Below are positions 63,527-64,000 of a DNA stretch of 64,000 bases, piece after piece (the stretch's first letter is position 1; each line of letters starts with the position of its first letter). The DNA is from Oxalobacter sp. (GTDB lineage Bacteria > Pseudomonadota > Gammaproteobacteria > Burkholderiales > Burkholderiaceae_D): the NCBI GenBank assembly GCA_016291665.1, contig JAEEYE010000005.1, positions 49,479 to 113,478 on the forward strand. The letters are read 5' to 3'. A program made the position numbers and the translations under genes. Under the pieces are notes generated by a model, which worked only from the letters and a program-made list of their open reading frames with translations, was not told the origin of the DNA and did not search any database.

Positions 63527-64000
63527 ATGGAAAAAGAAAGCCGTGAGGGAACCAACCAAGGCGCACCTGAAAAAGGACAATCTGCTACGGAGGCAGATCA
63601 GGCGGTCGACTTTGTCAAATCGCCTTGCAAGGCTTTAGCTGCTAAGCGTAAGGAGTTGGGGTTAAGTGAAGAAGATGTTGCTTCCAAGCTTAAGGTCACG
63701 GTTCGCCAGATTCAGGCGATGGAAGCTGGCGATTATGGGGCATTCCATGGTGTAGCGATTGCAAGGGGTTTTGTCCGCTCTTATGCCAAGATGATCGGGC
63801 TAGATCCTGAGCCGTTGGTGGCATTTTTCGCTAAGGGTGATGGTGCAGCCCCGTCACATAAGAACGTTAAGAGCGTAGCGGTAACGCCAGGGAGTACGCA
63901 GTCCTTTGATGATAACCAGATGATTTTTAGGCGGCAGTCTGGTGGTGGTAAAAAAGTCCTGTGGTTTATTGTTTTACTCATTATTGTCTTGTTGGGTGTA
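63527..64000 (+). CDS. rodZ: RodZ-like helix-turn-helix membrane protein (truncated by window end)
   Basis: KRKELGLSEEDVASKLKVTVRQIQAMEAGDYGAFHGVAIARGFVRSYAKMIGLDPEPLVAFF then TM segment VLWFIVLLIIVLLGV; frame open to window end. Confidence 0.88.
   Translation, partial: MEKESREGTNQGAPEKGQSATEADQAVDFVKSPCKALAAKRKELGLSEEDVASKLKVTVRQIQAMEAGDYGAFHGVAIARGFVRSYAKMIGLDPEPLVAFFAKGDGAAPSHKNVKSVAVTPGSTQSFDDNQMIFRRQSGGGKKVLWFIVLLIIVLLGV

Noticed and set aside
1-64000. Search for CRISPR arrays, IS elements, integrases, prophage or toxin-antitoxin loci
   Set aside because: No regularly spaced repeats, transposase/integrase motifs or phage genes were seen by eye; window reads as core chromosome.

Overview
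This window is a gene-dense housekeeping segment of a bacterial chromosome. Gene content and order look betaproteobacterial (Burkholderiales-like); I cannot fix the genus from sequence alone. I support about 55 protein-coding genes, two tRNAs (Leu-CAG on the minus strand, Val-GAC on the plus strand) and several intrinsic terminators. The main blocks are rnr-rlmB-cysE, cysS, accA-tilS-lysC, trxA-rho, an AcrAB/OprM-type RND pump with a divergent TetR regulator, thrS-infC-rpmI-rplT-pheS-pheT-merR, surE-nlpD-rlmD, ppc, acnA, maf-yceD-rpmF-plsX-fabH-fabD-fabG-acpP-fabF, a Do-type protease, and ndk-rlmN-rodZ. I saw no CRISPR array, transposon, prophage, rRNA operon or obvious new defence or secretion system. 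The most interesting signals are genes missing from otherwise conserved neighbourhoods: ihfA after pheT, pcm and rpoS around nlpD, rpoE-rseA-rseB between fabF and the Do protease, and pilW/pilF between rlmN and rodZ. Other points of interest are a near-perfect AcrR-like operator palindrome, a probable non-canonical AUA start for infC, trmB placed just behind a tRNA-Leu terminator, a secreted MliC-like protein, and several structured leaders or intergenic regions. All names come from recognising protein motifs and recalled synteny; no database search was run.
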